Source: Ornithinimicrobium pekingense DSM 21552
Lineage (GTDB): Bacteria; Actinomycetota; Actinomycetes; Actinomycetales; Dermatophilaceae
Direction: 5' to 3'
Assembly: GCF_000421185.1 (NCBI RefSeq)
Contig: NZ_ATWJ01000015.1
Location: 1 to 64,000, forward strand
DNA: 64,000 nt
The position numbers and the translations under genes were made by a program. This document shows, piece after piece, positions 33,234 to 43,131 of this stretch (position 1 is its first letter; each line of letters begins with the position of its first letter). A model generated the notes under the pieces. It did not search any database and was not told the origin of the DNA. It was given only the letters and a program-made list of their open reading frames with translations.

Positions 33234-33742
33234 GCCAGGCGCCCCTTTCCCCCGGCGACGACGTCGTCGAGGTGCTCGCTCACGCGGAGCGCGGCCAGCG
33301 CCCGCGAGTGGTGGGACTTCACGGTGCCGACGGCCAGGCCCAGCGTGCGGGCGGTGTCGGCCTCGGTGAGGTCGTGGAAGTAGCGCAGCACCACGACGGC
33401 GCGCTGCTGCGGCGGGAGTGCACGGACGGCGTCGGCGAGGGTCAGGCTCGTCTCGAGGTCGGCTCCCTGGCGGGTGTCCGCCTGCTCGGGCAGCTCCTCC
33501 GTGGGCCGCTCGCCGTGCCACCGGCGCCGGCGCTGCGTCAGGAACTCGCGCACGACGATCGTCCTGACGTAGGCCACCCTGTCGCCGGTCACCCTGCCCC
33601 AGGAGCGCCACGCCTTGAGCAGGGCCTCCTGCAGCAGGTCGCGTGCCGTGTGCGGGTCACCCGTGAGCAGCACCGCGGTGCGGTGCAGCGTGGGCGTGCT
33701 GGCGAGGACGAACTCCTCGAACGCCGGTCCCTGACCTCTCAT
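33230..33742 (-). CDS. SigE-family ECF RNA polymerase sigma factor
   Basis: A 170-residue sigma factor of the actinobacterial SigE family. Region 2 spans about residues 8-75 (FEEFVLASTPTLHRTAVLLT, DLLQEALLKAWRSWGRV, YVRTIVVREFLTQRRRRW). Region 4 spans about 105-155 (AVRALPPQQRAVVVLRYFHD, then TEADTARTLGLAVGTVKSHH). It should direct transcription in response to an extracellular cue relayed by the coupled membrane protein. TAGGAGG lies 6 nt before ATG 33742. A candidate ECF-type promoter (33763-33790) suggests autoregulation. All genes down to glbO could belong to its transcript. Confidence 0.92.
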   Translation of the reverse strand: MRGQGPAFEEFVLASTPTLHRTAVLLTGDPHTARDLLQEALLKAWRSWGRVTGDRVAYVRTIVVREFLTQRRRRWHGERPTEELPEQADTRQGADLETSLTLADAVRALPPQQRAVVVLRYFHDLTEADTARTLGLAVGTVKSHHSRALAALRVSEHLDDVVAGGKGRLA

Positions 33743-33762
33743 CGGCCACCTCCTACCTAGTC

Positions 33763-33790
33763 GACGACCCGGGGCGGACGGACGGTTGTC
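33763..33790 (-). promoter_or_regulatory. Candidate ECF-type promoter of sigma gene
   Basis: On the minus strand GACAACC (33784-33790) is followed by 17 nt and CGTC (33763-33766). AACC and CGTC with 16-17 nt between is the usual form of ECF sigma target promoters. The ribosome site AGGAGG (33749-33754) and ATG follow at once. Confidence 0.45.
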
Positions 33791-33811
33791 ACGGCCCGGC
33801 AGGTCGTGGGC

Positions 33812-34726
33812 TCAGGCCTGCGTGCCCCCGTAGGGCAGGACGGCCGGGCCGCGCACACCCTCCTGGTCGAAGGCCTCCTTGGCGCGCTCGCGGATCTCCC
33901 GGGGTATGGCGTACTGCTCGCCCGGACGGGTCTTGGCGAAGATGCGCAGCGTCATCGTCCCGCCGCTGACCGACTCGACACCGGCGACGGTGGGGGGCTC
34001 GATGAGCTTGTCGGCCCAGGCCGGGTCCTCGGCGACCTCGGTCACCACGCGCTGCAGGATCGGCAGCACCCGCCGGGGGTCCTCGGCGTAGGACACCTGC
34101 AGGTCGACCGTCGCGACGGCCCACCCCTGGCTCTTGTTGCCGATGCGGATGATCTCGCCGTTGCGGATGAACCACACGACGCCGCTGGCGTCCCGGAGCC
34201 GGGTGACCCGCAGGGTCACCTCCTCGACCGTGCCGGTCGCCTCGCCGGTGTCGATGACGTCGCCGACGCCGTACTGGTCCTCGATGATCATCATGATCCC
34301 GGACAGGAAGTCCTTGACCAGCGACTGCGCGCCGAAGCCGAGCGCGATGCCGCCGATGCCGGCGGAGGTGAGCAGGGGGGCGAGCGGCATACCGAGCTCG
34401 GCCATCACCGTCAGCAGCGTGACGGTCGCGATGACGAAGGTGGCGACGCTGCGCAGCAGGGAGCCCATCGTCAGGGCACGCTGGCGTCGGCGGGCGAGGT
34501 TGGCGCCGGTGGCCCGGTCCATGACCTTCTCGATGCTGCTGCGCTCGTGCTCGTCGGCGCGCTCGACCGCGCGCTCGGTGACGGTGCGGATCGACCGGTT
34601 GACGAGCCAGCGGACGACCACGGCGGCGAGGAGGATGAGCACGATGCGCAGCGGCGCACCGGCCAGCCAGTCGACGGTGTTCTCCCAGGTGTCGAAGGGC
34701 GGGGGGAGCATCTGCATGGCCCCCAT
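33812..34726 (-). CDS. Mechanosensitive channel of small conductance (MscS)
   Basis: A 304-residue MscS channel that releases solutes on osmotic downshock. Three helices are near residues 18-150 (PLRIVLILLAAVVVRWLV, SVATFVIATVTLLTVMAELG and the pore helix TSAGIGGIALGFGAQSLVKD). The pore-to-beta domain block is DFLSGIMMIIEDQYGVGDVI, followed by GTVEEVTLRVTRLRD and the C-terminal alpha/beta domain with KTRPGEQYAIPREIRERAKE. Three in-frame ATGs lie close together; 34726 is used, and 34717 is possible. It precedes the sigma gene by 69 bp on the same strand. Confidence 0.92.
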   Translation of the reverse strand: MGAMQMLPPPFDTWENTVDWLAGAPLRIVLILLAAVVVRWLVNRSIRTVTERAVERADEHERSSIEKVMDRATGANLARRRQRALTMGSLLRSVATFVIATVTLLTVMAELGMPLAPLLTSAGIGGIALGFGAQSLVKDFLSGIMMIIEDQYGVGDVIDTGEATGTVEEVTLRVTRLRDASGVVWFIRNGEIIRIGNKSQGWAVATVDLQVSYAEDPRRVLPILQRVVTEVAEDPAWADKLIEPPTVAGVESVSGGTMTLRIFAKTRPGEQYAIPREIRERAKEAFDQEGVRGPAVLPYGGTQA

Positions 34727-34876
34727 TGAACAGGGTGGTGCGCCGGCCGGACCGCCGGGCACCCAGGCCGCCGGCCTGCCGGGCCTCGCCTGCGTGTGGT
34801 GGCCGGAGGCGGTCGCCGGGCCTGAGAGACTATGGGCTGCACCCGCCACCCCCGCTGCACCTGAGAGGTCGACCTA

Positions 34877-37006
34877 GTGACCGAGCTGACCCCCCGCCTG
34901 ACCGAGCTGGCCCACGCCTACGGCGTGGCCACCGAGTTCTGGGACTGGCAGGGCCGCCACGTGCAGGTGTCCGCGGAGACGGTCCTGTCCGTCCTCGCCG
35001 CCCTCGGCGTCGACGCCGGCACGGAGGCGGCGGCCGCGACGGCGCTGCAGGAGCTCGAGCTGGCGCCGTGGCGCCGTGTCCTGCCGCCCGTGGTGGTGAC
35101 GGTCGAGGGCACCGCCCCCGAGGTCCCGGTGCACGTCGCCGCGGGGACGGTGTTCACGGCCCGGCTGGTGCTGGAGGAGGGAACCACCCGCGTGGTGGAG
35201 GTCGACCCCTCCGCGCTGCCCGAGACGCGGGAGGTGGACGGGGCCGCCGTCGAGCGGGTGCTGGTGGACGTGGGCTCCGACCTGCCGCTGGGCTGGCACC
35301 GGCTGGAGGTGCGTGCCGGAGAGGACACCGCGCGGATGCCGCTCGTCGTCACCCCGGCCGCGATCTCGCTGCCCGAGTCGCTGGCCGCCCCCGGCTCGCA
35401 GACCTGGGGCCTGATGACGCAGCTCTACGCCATGCGCTCGGCGGACTCGTGGGGCATCGGCGACCTCGCCGACCTCGGCGACGCCGGCGCCTGGGCGGCC
35501 GGCATGGGGGCCGACTTCGTGCTGGTCAACCCGCTGCACGCCGCCGAGCCGGTGCCGCCGGTCGAGCCCTCGCCCTACCTGCCCACGAGCCGGCGCTTCG
35601 TCAGCCCGCTCTACATCCGCGTGGAGGACGTGCCGGAGGTGGCCTACCTGTCGGCGGCCGAGCGGCAGCTGATCGAGTGGCACGCCGACGACGCCAAGCG
35701 CTACCTCGACCTGGACTTCATCGAGCGCGACGCGGTCTGGATGGCCAAGGAGGCCGCGCTGCGGATGATCTTCCGCCAGCGGCGCTCGTTGCGGCGCACC
35801 CGCGCGTTCAACGCGTTCGTGGAGCGGGAGGGCCAGGGGCTGGTCGACTTCGCCACGTGGAGCGCGCTGTGCCACGTGCACGGCACCTGGTGGCGCTCGT
35901 GGCCCGAGGAGCTGCAGGACCCGCGCTCCTCGGCGGTGGAGACCTTCCGGGAGAAGAACGCCGAGGAGGTGGAGTTCCACCTGTGGCTGCAGTGGATCCT
36001 CGACGACCAGCTCGCCCGGGTGCAGCGCGACCTGCTGGACACGGGTATGTCGCTGGGCGTCATCTCCGACCTCGCGGTCGGCGTGCACCCCGACGGGTCG
36101 GACGCCTGGTCCCTGGGCGACGCGCTCGCCCGGGGCGTGACCGTGGGCGCACCCGCCGACCAGTACAACCAGGTCGGCCAGGACTGGAGCCAGCCGCCGT
36201 GGCGTCCCGACAAGCTGGCCGAGCTGGCCTACGGGCCCTACCGCGACATGGTGCGCGCGGCGCTGCGGGACAGCGGCGGCCTGCGCGTCGACCACGTCAT
36301 CGGCCTGTTCCGCCTGTGGTGGATCCCGGAGGGCATGAAGCCCTTCCAGGGCACCTACGTGCGCTACGACCACGACGCGATGATCGGCATCCTGCTGCTG
36401 GAGGCCCACCGCGCCGGTGCCGTGGTGGTGGGCGAGGACCTGGGCACGGTCGAGCCGTGGGTGCGCGACTACCTGAGCGGCCGCGGTGTCATGGGCACCT
36501 CGATCCTGTGGTTCGAGCGCGACTGGGAGGGCGACGGAGGACTGCTCGACCCCGAGGAGTGGCGCGAGCTGTGCCTGGCCACCGTGACCACCCACGACCT
36601 GCCCCCGACCGCGGGCTACCTGCAGGGGGTGCACGTCGAGCTGCGGCACCGCCTGGGCCTGCTGGACCGGACCCTGGAGGAGGAGCTGGCCGAGGACGGC
36701 CGCTCCCGTGACGAGGTCCTCCTGGACCTGCGCCGCCGCGGGCTGCTGCGCCCGGGGGCCAACGTCGCCCAGCAGGTGGAGGCGCTGCACGCCTTCCTGA
36801 CCAGGACGCCGGCCAAGATGATCGGCGTCAGCGTCAGCGACCTCGCGGGCGACCGCCGCGTCATCAACCAGCCCGGCACCGACGAGGAGTACCCCAACTG
36901 GCGCGTCCCGCTCGCCGGCCCCGACGGCAGCCGGGTGCTGCTCGAGGAGCTGTTCACCTGGCGCTCCGCCCGCCGCCTGGCGCGCGTGGTCAACCGCGGC
37001 GACTGA
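34877..37006 (+). CDS. malQ: 4-alpha-glucanotransferase (amylomaltase)
   Basis: A 709-residue GH77 enzyme that transfers alpha-1,4-glucan segments in maltodextrin or glycogen metabolism. The N-terminal 170 residues form the extension typical of actinobacterial and enteric MalQ. Catalytic blocks: WGIGDLADLGDAGAWAAGMG, SPYLPTSRRFVSPLYI, LRVDHVIGLFRLWWIPEGM (nucleophile Asp), VVVGEDLGTVEPWVR (acid/base Glu) and VTTHDLPPTAGYL (third Asp). GTG 34877 has GAGAGG 8 nt upstream. It is divergent from mscS. The array of 32-bp repeats begins 14 nt after the stop. Confidence 0.96.
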   Translation: MTELTPRLTELAHAYGVATEFWDWQGRHVQVSAETVLSVLAALGVDAGTEAAAATALQELELAPWRRVLPPVVVTVEGTAPEVPVHVAAGTVFTARLVLEEGTTRVVEVDPSALPETREVDGAAVERVLVDVGSDLPLGWHRLEVRAGEDTARMPLVVTPAAISLPESLAAPGSQTWGLMTQLYAMRSADSWGIGDLADLGDAGAWAAGMGADFVLVNPLHAAEPVPPVEPSPYLPTSRRFVSPLYIRVEDVPEVAYLSAAERQLIEWHADDAKRYLDLDFIERDAVWMAKEAALRMIFRQRRSLRRTRAFNAFVEREGQGLVDFATWSALCHVHGTWWRSWPEELQDPRSSAVETFREKNAEEVEFHLWLQWILDDQLARVQRDLLDTGMSLGVISDLAVGVHPDGSDAWSLGDALARGVTVGAPADQYNQVGQDWSQPPWRPDKLAELAYGPYRDMVRAALRDSGGLRVDHVIGLFRLWWIPEGMKPFQGTYVRYDHDAMIGILLLEAHRAGAVVVGEDLGTVEPWVRDYLSGRGVMGTSILWFERDWEGDGGLLDPEEWRELCLATVTTHDLPPTAGYLQGVHVELRHRLGLLDRTLEEELAEDGRSRDEVLLDLRRRGLLRPGANVAQQVEALHAFLTRTPAKMIGVSVSDLAGDRRVINQPGTDEEYPNWRVPLAGPDGSRVLLEELFTWRSARRLARVVNRGD

Positions 37007-37020
37007 CCCCCGCCCCCCTC

Positions 37021-37104
37021 CGACCGGGGACGTGGTGTGCCCGCCCCTTTCCCGACCGGGGACGTGGTGTGCGCACGTCTGCCGCGACCGGGGACGTGGT
37101 GTGG
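37021..37104 (+). repeat. 32-bp intergenic tandem repeat, locus A (3 units)
   Basis: The 20-bp core CGACCGGGGACGTGGTGTGC starts at 37021, 37053 and 37085, an exact 32-bp period; the last unit ends in G instead of C. The 12-nt remainder of each unit varies. It fills the gap between the convergent malQ and GNAT genes, with the core pointing towards the GNAT gene. Confidence 0.85.
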
Positions 37105-37126
37105 GCGCTAGCCGGTGGCGGGTGGC

Positions 37127-37741
37127 TCACAGGTCGAGGCGCATGACGACCCGGCGCGGCGTGGGGGCGGCGACCTGCCGCATACCCGCCGCCTCGAACA
37201 TCGGAACCGTCCCCACGTGCAGCTCCTCGTCGATGACGGCCGTCGTGGTGATCGGGTAGGCCTCGAGCGCGGAGGCGCCCCGGCCACGCGCGAAAGGGAC
37301 GGCGGCGAGAGCCAGCGCGCTGCCGATGCCGCGCCGGCGGTGCCCGGCGCGGACGAAGACGCAGGTGACGGCCCAGACCGACGGGTCTCGCCGGTCCTCG
37401 GTGCGGTCCTTCCACGGCACGGTGAAGACCCGCACGAGCCCCTGGTATGCCGTGCGCGGCTCGACCGCGCACCACCCCACGGGCTCGTCACCCGAGTAGG
37501 CGACGAGCCCGCTGGTCGCCGGCGCCGTCGGATCGCCGCACGAGGTCTGGTCGTGCCACCGGGAGGCGCGCTCCTCGGCGGGGAAGCTGCCGAACGCCTC
37601 GCCGCGCGCCAGCTTGTAGCGCTGGCAGAGGCACCTGCTGCCAGGACCTCTCGTGCCGAGGACGGCGTCGAGGTCCTCGCACGCCGCCTCGTTGGCGGGC
37701 ACGATCCGTAGCCGGTCCCCGGGGACGCCGACGGGGCTCAT
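37127..37741 (-). CDS. GNAT-family N-acetyltransferase
   Basis: A 204-residue acetyl-CoA-dependent acetyltransferase of unknown substrate. The acetyl-CoA site is WAVTCVFVRAGHRRRGIGSA, followed by LALAAVPFARGRGASALEAY; the C-terminal part has VGTVPMFEAAGMRQVAAPTP, as in GNATs annotated near antibiotic or stress genes. A cysteine-containing GPGSRCLCQRYK near residue 40 resembles the subgroup with two conserved cysteines. The start 37741 is fixed by a -10 box and because longer frames run into the repeats. The gene is flanked on both sides by 32-bp repeat arrays in opposite orientation. Confidence 0.88.
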   Translation of the reverse strand: MSPVGVPGDRLRIVPANEAACEDLDAVLGTRGPGSRCLCQRYKLARGEAFGSFPAEERASRWHDQTSCGDPTAPATSGLVAYSGDEPVGWCAVEPRTAYQGLVRVFTVPWKDRTEDRRDPSVWAVTCVFVRAGHRRRGIGSALALAAVPFARGRGASALEAYPITTTAVIDEELHVGTVPMFEAAGMRQVAAPTPRRVVMRLDL

Positions 37742-37747
37742 CCCTGC

Positions 37748-37753
37748 ACCGTA
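37748..37753 (-). promoter_or_regulatory. -10 box, leaderless promoter of GNAT gene
   Basis: TACGGT on the minus strand ends 6 nt before ATG 37741. Its outer base is shared with the first unit of repeat locus B. Confidence 0.5.
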
Positions 37754-37829
37754 CGTCCTCGGTCGCCCGGGGAGCGTGCATGCGACGTCGTCGGTCGCCC
37801 GGGGAGCGTGCACGCGACGTCGTCGGTGG
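37753..37829 (-). repeat. 32-bp intergenic tandem repeat, locus B (about 2.5 units)
   Basis: Read on the minus strand, cores of the type CGACCGAGGACGT or CGACCGACGACGT occur with starts on the plus strand at 37753, 37785 and 37817, again exactly 32 bp apart, third copy incomplete. Units differ from locus A in the remainder (GGGCGACC side, CGTGCATGCG). The array lies between the GNAT promoter and the pepN stop. Confidence 0.8.
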
Positions 37830-37836
37830 GGGAGGG

Positions 37837-40407
<2,571 letters not shown>

Positions 40408-40498
40408 GCAGGGCTCTCCTCGGGAGGTGAGGTCGGTCGGACGGGACCCGGCGCGGGTATGGGGTGGGCCGGGTCGGCCCCTGCCCGCCGCCGGGTGA

Positions 40499-40504
40499 CA
40501 CGAT
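40499..40504 (+). promoter_or_regulatory. -10 box, leaderless promoter
   Basis: CACGAT ends 6 nt before ATG 40511, the same hexamer and spacing as in the MFS promoter at 21386. Confidence 0.45.
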
Positions 40505-40510
40505 GGTGCC

Positions 40511-41152
40511 ATGACACAGACCACGGCACCTAGCCGCGACCGCGCCGAGATGTTCTTCGACCCCGTGTGCCCCTGGGCCTGGATGACCTCCCGCTGGATG
40601 ATGCAGGTGGAGCAGGTCCGCGACCTCGACGTCACGTGGTCGGTCATGAGCCTGTCGGTCCTCAACGAGCACCGCCACCTCGACGAGGGTTACCGCGAGA
40701 TGCTCGACCGCTCCTGGGGCCCCGTGCGTGTCATCGTCGCGGCCACCCAGGGCCTGGCCGAGGACGAGGCCAACCTCCTGCGCAAGCGGATGTACGACGC
40801 GTTCGGCCAGCGGATCCACCTGGACCACCGCGGCACCGAGCACCTGGACCAGATCATCGACGAGGTCGTCGACGAGCTGGGCCTGGACCCCGCCCTGAAG
40901 GAGGTCGCCGGCCGCGACGACGTGGACGAGGCGCTGCGGGCCAGCCACCAGCGGGCGATCGACCTCGTCGGCGACGACGTGGGCACCCCCGTCATCTCGG
41001 TCAACGACGTCGCCTTCTTCGGTCCGGTCGTGACGCCGGCACCCAAGGGCGAGGCCGCCGGGCGGCTGTGGGACGGCTGCGTCCTCGTCGCCGGCACACC
41101 CGGCTTCTACGAGCTGAAGCGCACGCGCGAGGCCCACCCCGACTTCAGCTGA
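40511..41152 (+). CDS. DsbA-fold protein of the Rv2466c (mycothiol-dependent nitroreductase) family
   Basis: A 213-residue thioredoxin/DsbA-fold protein. The active-site region is EMFFDPVCPWAWMTSRWMMQ near residues 13-32; the family motif CPWC appears as CPWA, so only the first cysteine is kept, as in many actinobacterial homologues I remember. Other blocks are DVTWSVMSLSVLNEHRHLDE and GDDVGTPVISVNDVAFFGPV with the cis-proline. Rv2466c uses mycothiol to reduce its substrates; a monothiol mechanism is likely here. 96 bp separate it from rpiB. Confidence 0.87.
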   Translation: MTQTTAPSRDRAEMFFDPVCPWAWMTSRWMMQVEQVRDLDVTWSVMSLSVLNEHRHLDEGYREMLDRSWGPVRVIVAATQGLAEDEANLLRKRMYDAFGQRIHLDHRGTEHLDQIIDEVVDELGLDPALKEVAGRDDVDEALRASHQRAIDLVGDDVGTPVISVNDVAFFGPVVTPAPKGEAAGRLWDGCVLVAGTPGFYELKRTREAHPDFS

Positions 41153-41248
41153 CCCCCGTGCCGGGGGCGGTCACCGGACCGGCCGTCCCCGGCCACCTCT
41201 CCGCCCAGCACCCGCACACCCCTTCCACACCACACAGGAGCCCGACCC

Positions 41249-41716
41249 ATGCGCGTCCACATCGGCGGCGACCACGCGTCCTACGAGCTGCAGCGCGACC
41301 TCGTCACGTGGCTCGGCCAGCAGGGGCACGAGGTCGTCGACCACGGCCCGCTCGACTACGACGCGCTCGACGACTACCCGGTCTTCGTGCTGCGCGCCGC
41401 CGAGGCCGTCGCCGCCGACCCGGACAGCCTCGGTGTCGTCCTGGGCGGCTCCGGCAACGGTGAGCAGATCGCGGCCAACAAGGTCGCGGGGGTGCGGGCC
41501 GCGCTGGCCTGGAAGCCCGAGCTGGCGAGCCTGGCCCGTGAGCACAACGACGCCCGCGTCGTGTCCGTCGGCGCCCGGATGCACTCGACGCAGGAGGCGC
41601 GCGAGATCGTCGAGGCGTTCCTGACGACGTCCTTCTCCGGGGACGAGCGCCACGCGCGCCGGATCGCCATGATCAGCGCCTACGAGTCGGACGGCACCCT
41701 CCCGCCTCTGGGCTGA
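41249..41716 (+). CDS. rpiB: Ribose-5-phosphate isomerase B
   Basis: A 155-residue sugar-phosphate isomerase of the LacAB/RpiB family that interconverts ribose 5-phosphate and ribulose 5-phosphate. It begins MRVHIGGDHASYELQRDL, and the active-site block is GVVLGGSGNGEQIAANKVAG; in actinobacterial RpiB the usual catalytic Cys of this loop is replaced by Ser, as seen here. REHNDARVVSVGARM and a C-terminal helix complete the fold. AGGAG lies 10 nt before ATG 41249. A strong hairpin follows. Confidence 0.94.
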   Translation: MRVHIGGDHASYELQRDLVTWLGQQGHEVVDHGPLDYDALDDYPVFVLRAAEAVAADPDSLGVVLGGSGNGEQIAANKVAGVRAALAWKPELASLAREHNDARVVSVGARMHSTQEAREIVEAFLTTSFSGDERHARRIAMISAYESDGTLPPLG

Positions 41717-41746
41717 ACGCCGGTGCGGCGGCTGCCGCGCAGCAGC

Positions 41747-41784
41747 GGACGGCCCCGTGCACGCTGTCGCGCACGGGGCCGTCC
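41747..41784. terminator. Bidirectional terminator hairpin
   Basis: Perfect 14-bp stem (41747-41760 with 41771-41784) and a 10-nt loop between convergent rpiB and the antitoxin-like gene. Confidence 0.8.
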
Positions 41785-41800
41785 GGGATGCTGGGCCGGC

Positions 41801-42046
41801 TCAGGCCTTGTCCGCCGGCGGCGTGCCGAAGTCGTCCTGCTGACCGTCCAGGCCGTCGAGGTGGTCCCGGGCGGCGTCGCCGCCCTTGTCGATGTGCTCG
41901 CCGTACTTGCCCCCTGTGCGCTCGTCGGCGAACTCCGTGCCCCGGTCGATGCCCTGGTCGATCCGGTCGGAGTGCTGGTCGACCGCGTCGGACACCTTGT
42001 CGTCGTGCTGACCGAGGGCGTCCTTGGCCTTGTCCATGAAACCCAT
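41801..42046 (-). CDS. MT0933-like small antitoxin-family protein
   Basis: An 81-residue highly charged protein: MGFMDKAKDALGQHDDKVSD, then AVDQHSDRIDQGIDRGTEFA and DERTGGKYGEHIDKGGDAAR. The pattern F-x-D-K-A-K-D followed by D-Q-G-I-D and T-x-x-K is that of the MT0933/Rv0909 family, annotated as antitoxins. No toxin gene is adjacent, so a general stress or DNA-associated role is as likely. AAGGAAGGA lies 7-8 nt before ATG 42046; longer frames are not supported. Confidence 0.8.
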   Translation of the reverse strand: MGFMDKAKDALGQHDDKVSDAVDQHSDRIDQGIDRGTEFADERTGGKYGEHIDKGGDAARDHLDGLDGQQDDFGTPPADKA

Positions 42047-42138
42047 GGTTCGGTCCTTCCTTCTCTCGGGACGGTCGCGATGGCGACCCGTACCCCTCCA
42101 CCCGAGCACGGCGGGGAGGGCCTGTCGACCCGAGCCGC

Positions 42139-42774
42139 TCAGTCGCCGAGCTGCCAGGTCACCTCGACCGTGGCCGTCACCTCGTGGTCGGCCGGGCCCA
42201 CGACAGGGCCGCCCGCCGCCGCCATGCGTGCCTCGGCGCGGGGGAACGGCTGGACGGGACCGTCCACGAGCTCGCGCACGTGGAGGACACCGACGACGGC
42301 CCGGCCCGCGAGCGCCGCATACTGCTCCGCCCTCCCGCGGGCGTCGTCGAAGGCCGCCTCCCGGGCCCGCCGGTCCAGCTCGGCGGTGTCCGCCAGCTCG
42401 GCCCGCAGACCGGTGACGCCGAGGGCGTCACCGACGACCTCGCCGAGTCGCCGGACGAGGTTGCCGGCCGCCGACGGGTCGGGGGCGCGCAGCTGCAGGG
42501 ACTGGTATGCGGTGTGCCCCACCTGGGTCCCCTGGTGGTCGTGCCGGGGGTGCACCCCCAGGCCGGAGGTGCGCAGGTCGACCCCGGGAAGGGCGTCGTG
42601 CGACGCCTGCGAGGCGCCGGTGAGGGCCTCGATCGCCTCGGCGACGCTGGCCCCGTGGCCCTCCAGCTGGAGGTCGAGCACCAGGGTGTCCGGCACGGCG
42701 CCGGCCCGCCCCGTGCCGATGACGACGACCGTGCCGGGGACGGCAGGCGGCTGAGGGAGGGTCTGGCTGGTCAT
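42139..42774 (-). CDS. SIMPL (DUF541) domain protein
   Basis: A 211-residue SIMPL-family protein. It starts after a short tail with GTVVVIGTGRAGAVPDTLVL, and includes VAEAIEALTGASQASHDALP, LRTSGLGVHPRHDH and AREAAFDDARGRAEQYAALA, all usual blocks. Bacterial members are often exported, but no signal peptide is seen here, so it is probably cytosolic. Function is unsettled (oxidative-stress related in some species). It ends 92 bp before the antitoxin-like gene. Confidence 0.85.
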   Translation of the reverse strand: MTSQTLPQPPAVPGTVVVIGTGRAGAVPDTLVLDLQLEGHGASVAEAIEALTGASQASHDALPGVDLRTSGLGVHPRHDHQGTQVGHTAYQSLQLRAPDPSAAGNLVRRLGEVVGDALGVTGLRAELADTAELDRRAREAAFDDARGRAEQYAALAGRAVVGVLHVRELVDGPVQPFPRAEARMAAAGGPVVGPADHEVTATVEVTWQLGD

Positions 42775-42802
42775 GCCCGGACACTACGCCCGGGGGAGGT
42801 GG

Positions 42803-42873
42803 AGCGGGTGACGGGAATCGAACCCGCGTAGCCAGTTTGGAAGACTGGGGCTCTACCATTGAGCTACACCCGC
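42803..42873 (-). tRNA. tRNA-Gly (anticodon TCC)
   Basis: A 71-nt cloverleaf with acceptor GCGGGTG/CACCCGC, D stem GCTC/GAGC, anticodon arm CAGTC-TTCCAAA type loop giving UCC, and T arm GCGGG-TTCGATT-CCCGT. Discriminator is U; CCA is not encoded. Confidence 0.95.
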
Positions 42874-42968
42874 ACGGCACTGCGACGGCCGCGGGTCCGG
42901 TGGTCCGGACTGCGCGACCGAGCCGATAGTCTATCCCTTCGGGGCAGGTGCTCGGCGCACCGGCCCTG

Positions 42969-43042
42969 CGGGGTATGGCGCAGCTTGGTAGCGCGTCCGC
43001 TTTGGGAGCGGAAGGCCGCCGGTTCGAATCCGGCTACCCCGA
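42969..43042 (+). tRNA. tRNA-Pro (anticodon TGG)
   Basis: A 74-nt cloverleaf with acceptor CGGGGTA/TACCCCG, anticodon arm TCCGC-TTTGGGA-GCGGA giving UGG, and T arm CCGG-TTCGAAT-CCGG with A as discriminator and an encoded CCA at 43043-43045. It lies 87 bp before tig, the common actinobacterial order. Confidence 0.95.
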
Positions 43043-43131
43043 CCACCTACCATGGTGAGACGACACCCGTCGTGCCCTCGAGCAGTCCTGCGTGCACGGC
43101 ATACCCCCAAGACCCCTCTGGAGCACCTGCA

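Noticed and set aside
34726-36711. 661-codon plus-strand frame overlapping malQ
   Set aside because: Arg/Ala/Pro-rich shadow of malQ in another frame with no domain.
24055-37006. Glucosidase and malQ as a dedicated maltose utilisation operon
   Set aside because: They are 9 kb apart, on opposite strands, with no transporter or LacI regulator nearby.
41801-42109. Toxin-antitoxin pair at the MT0933-like gene
   Set aside because: Neighbours are rpiB and a SIMPL protein; no toxin-like frame is adjacent.
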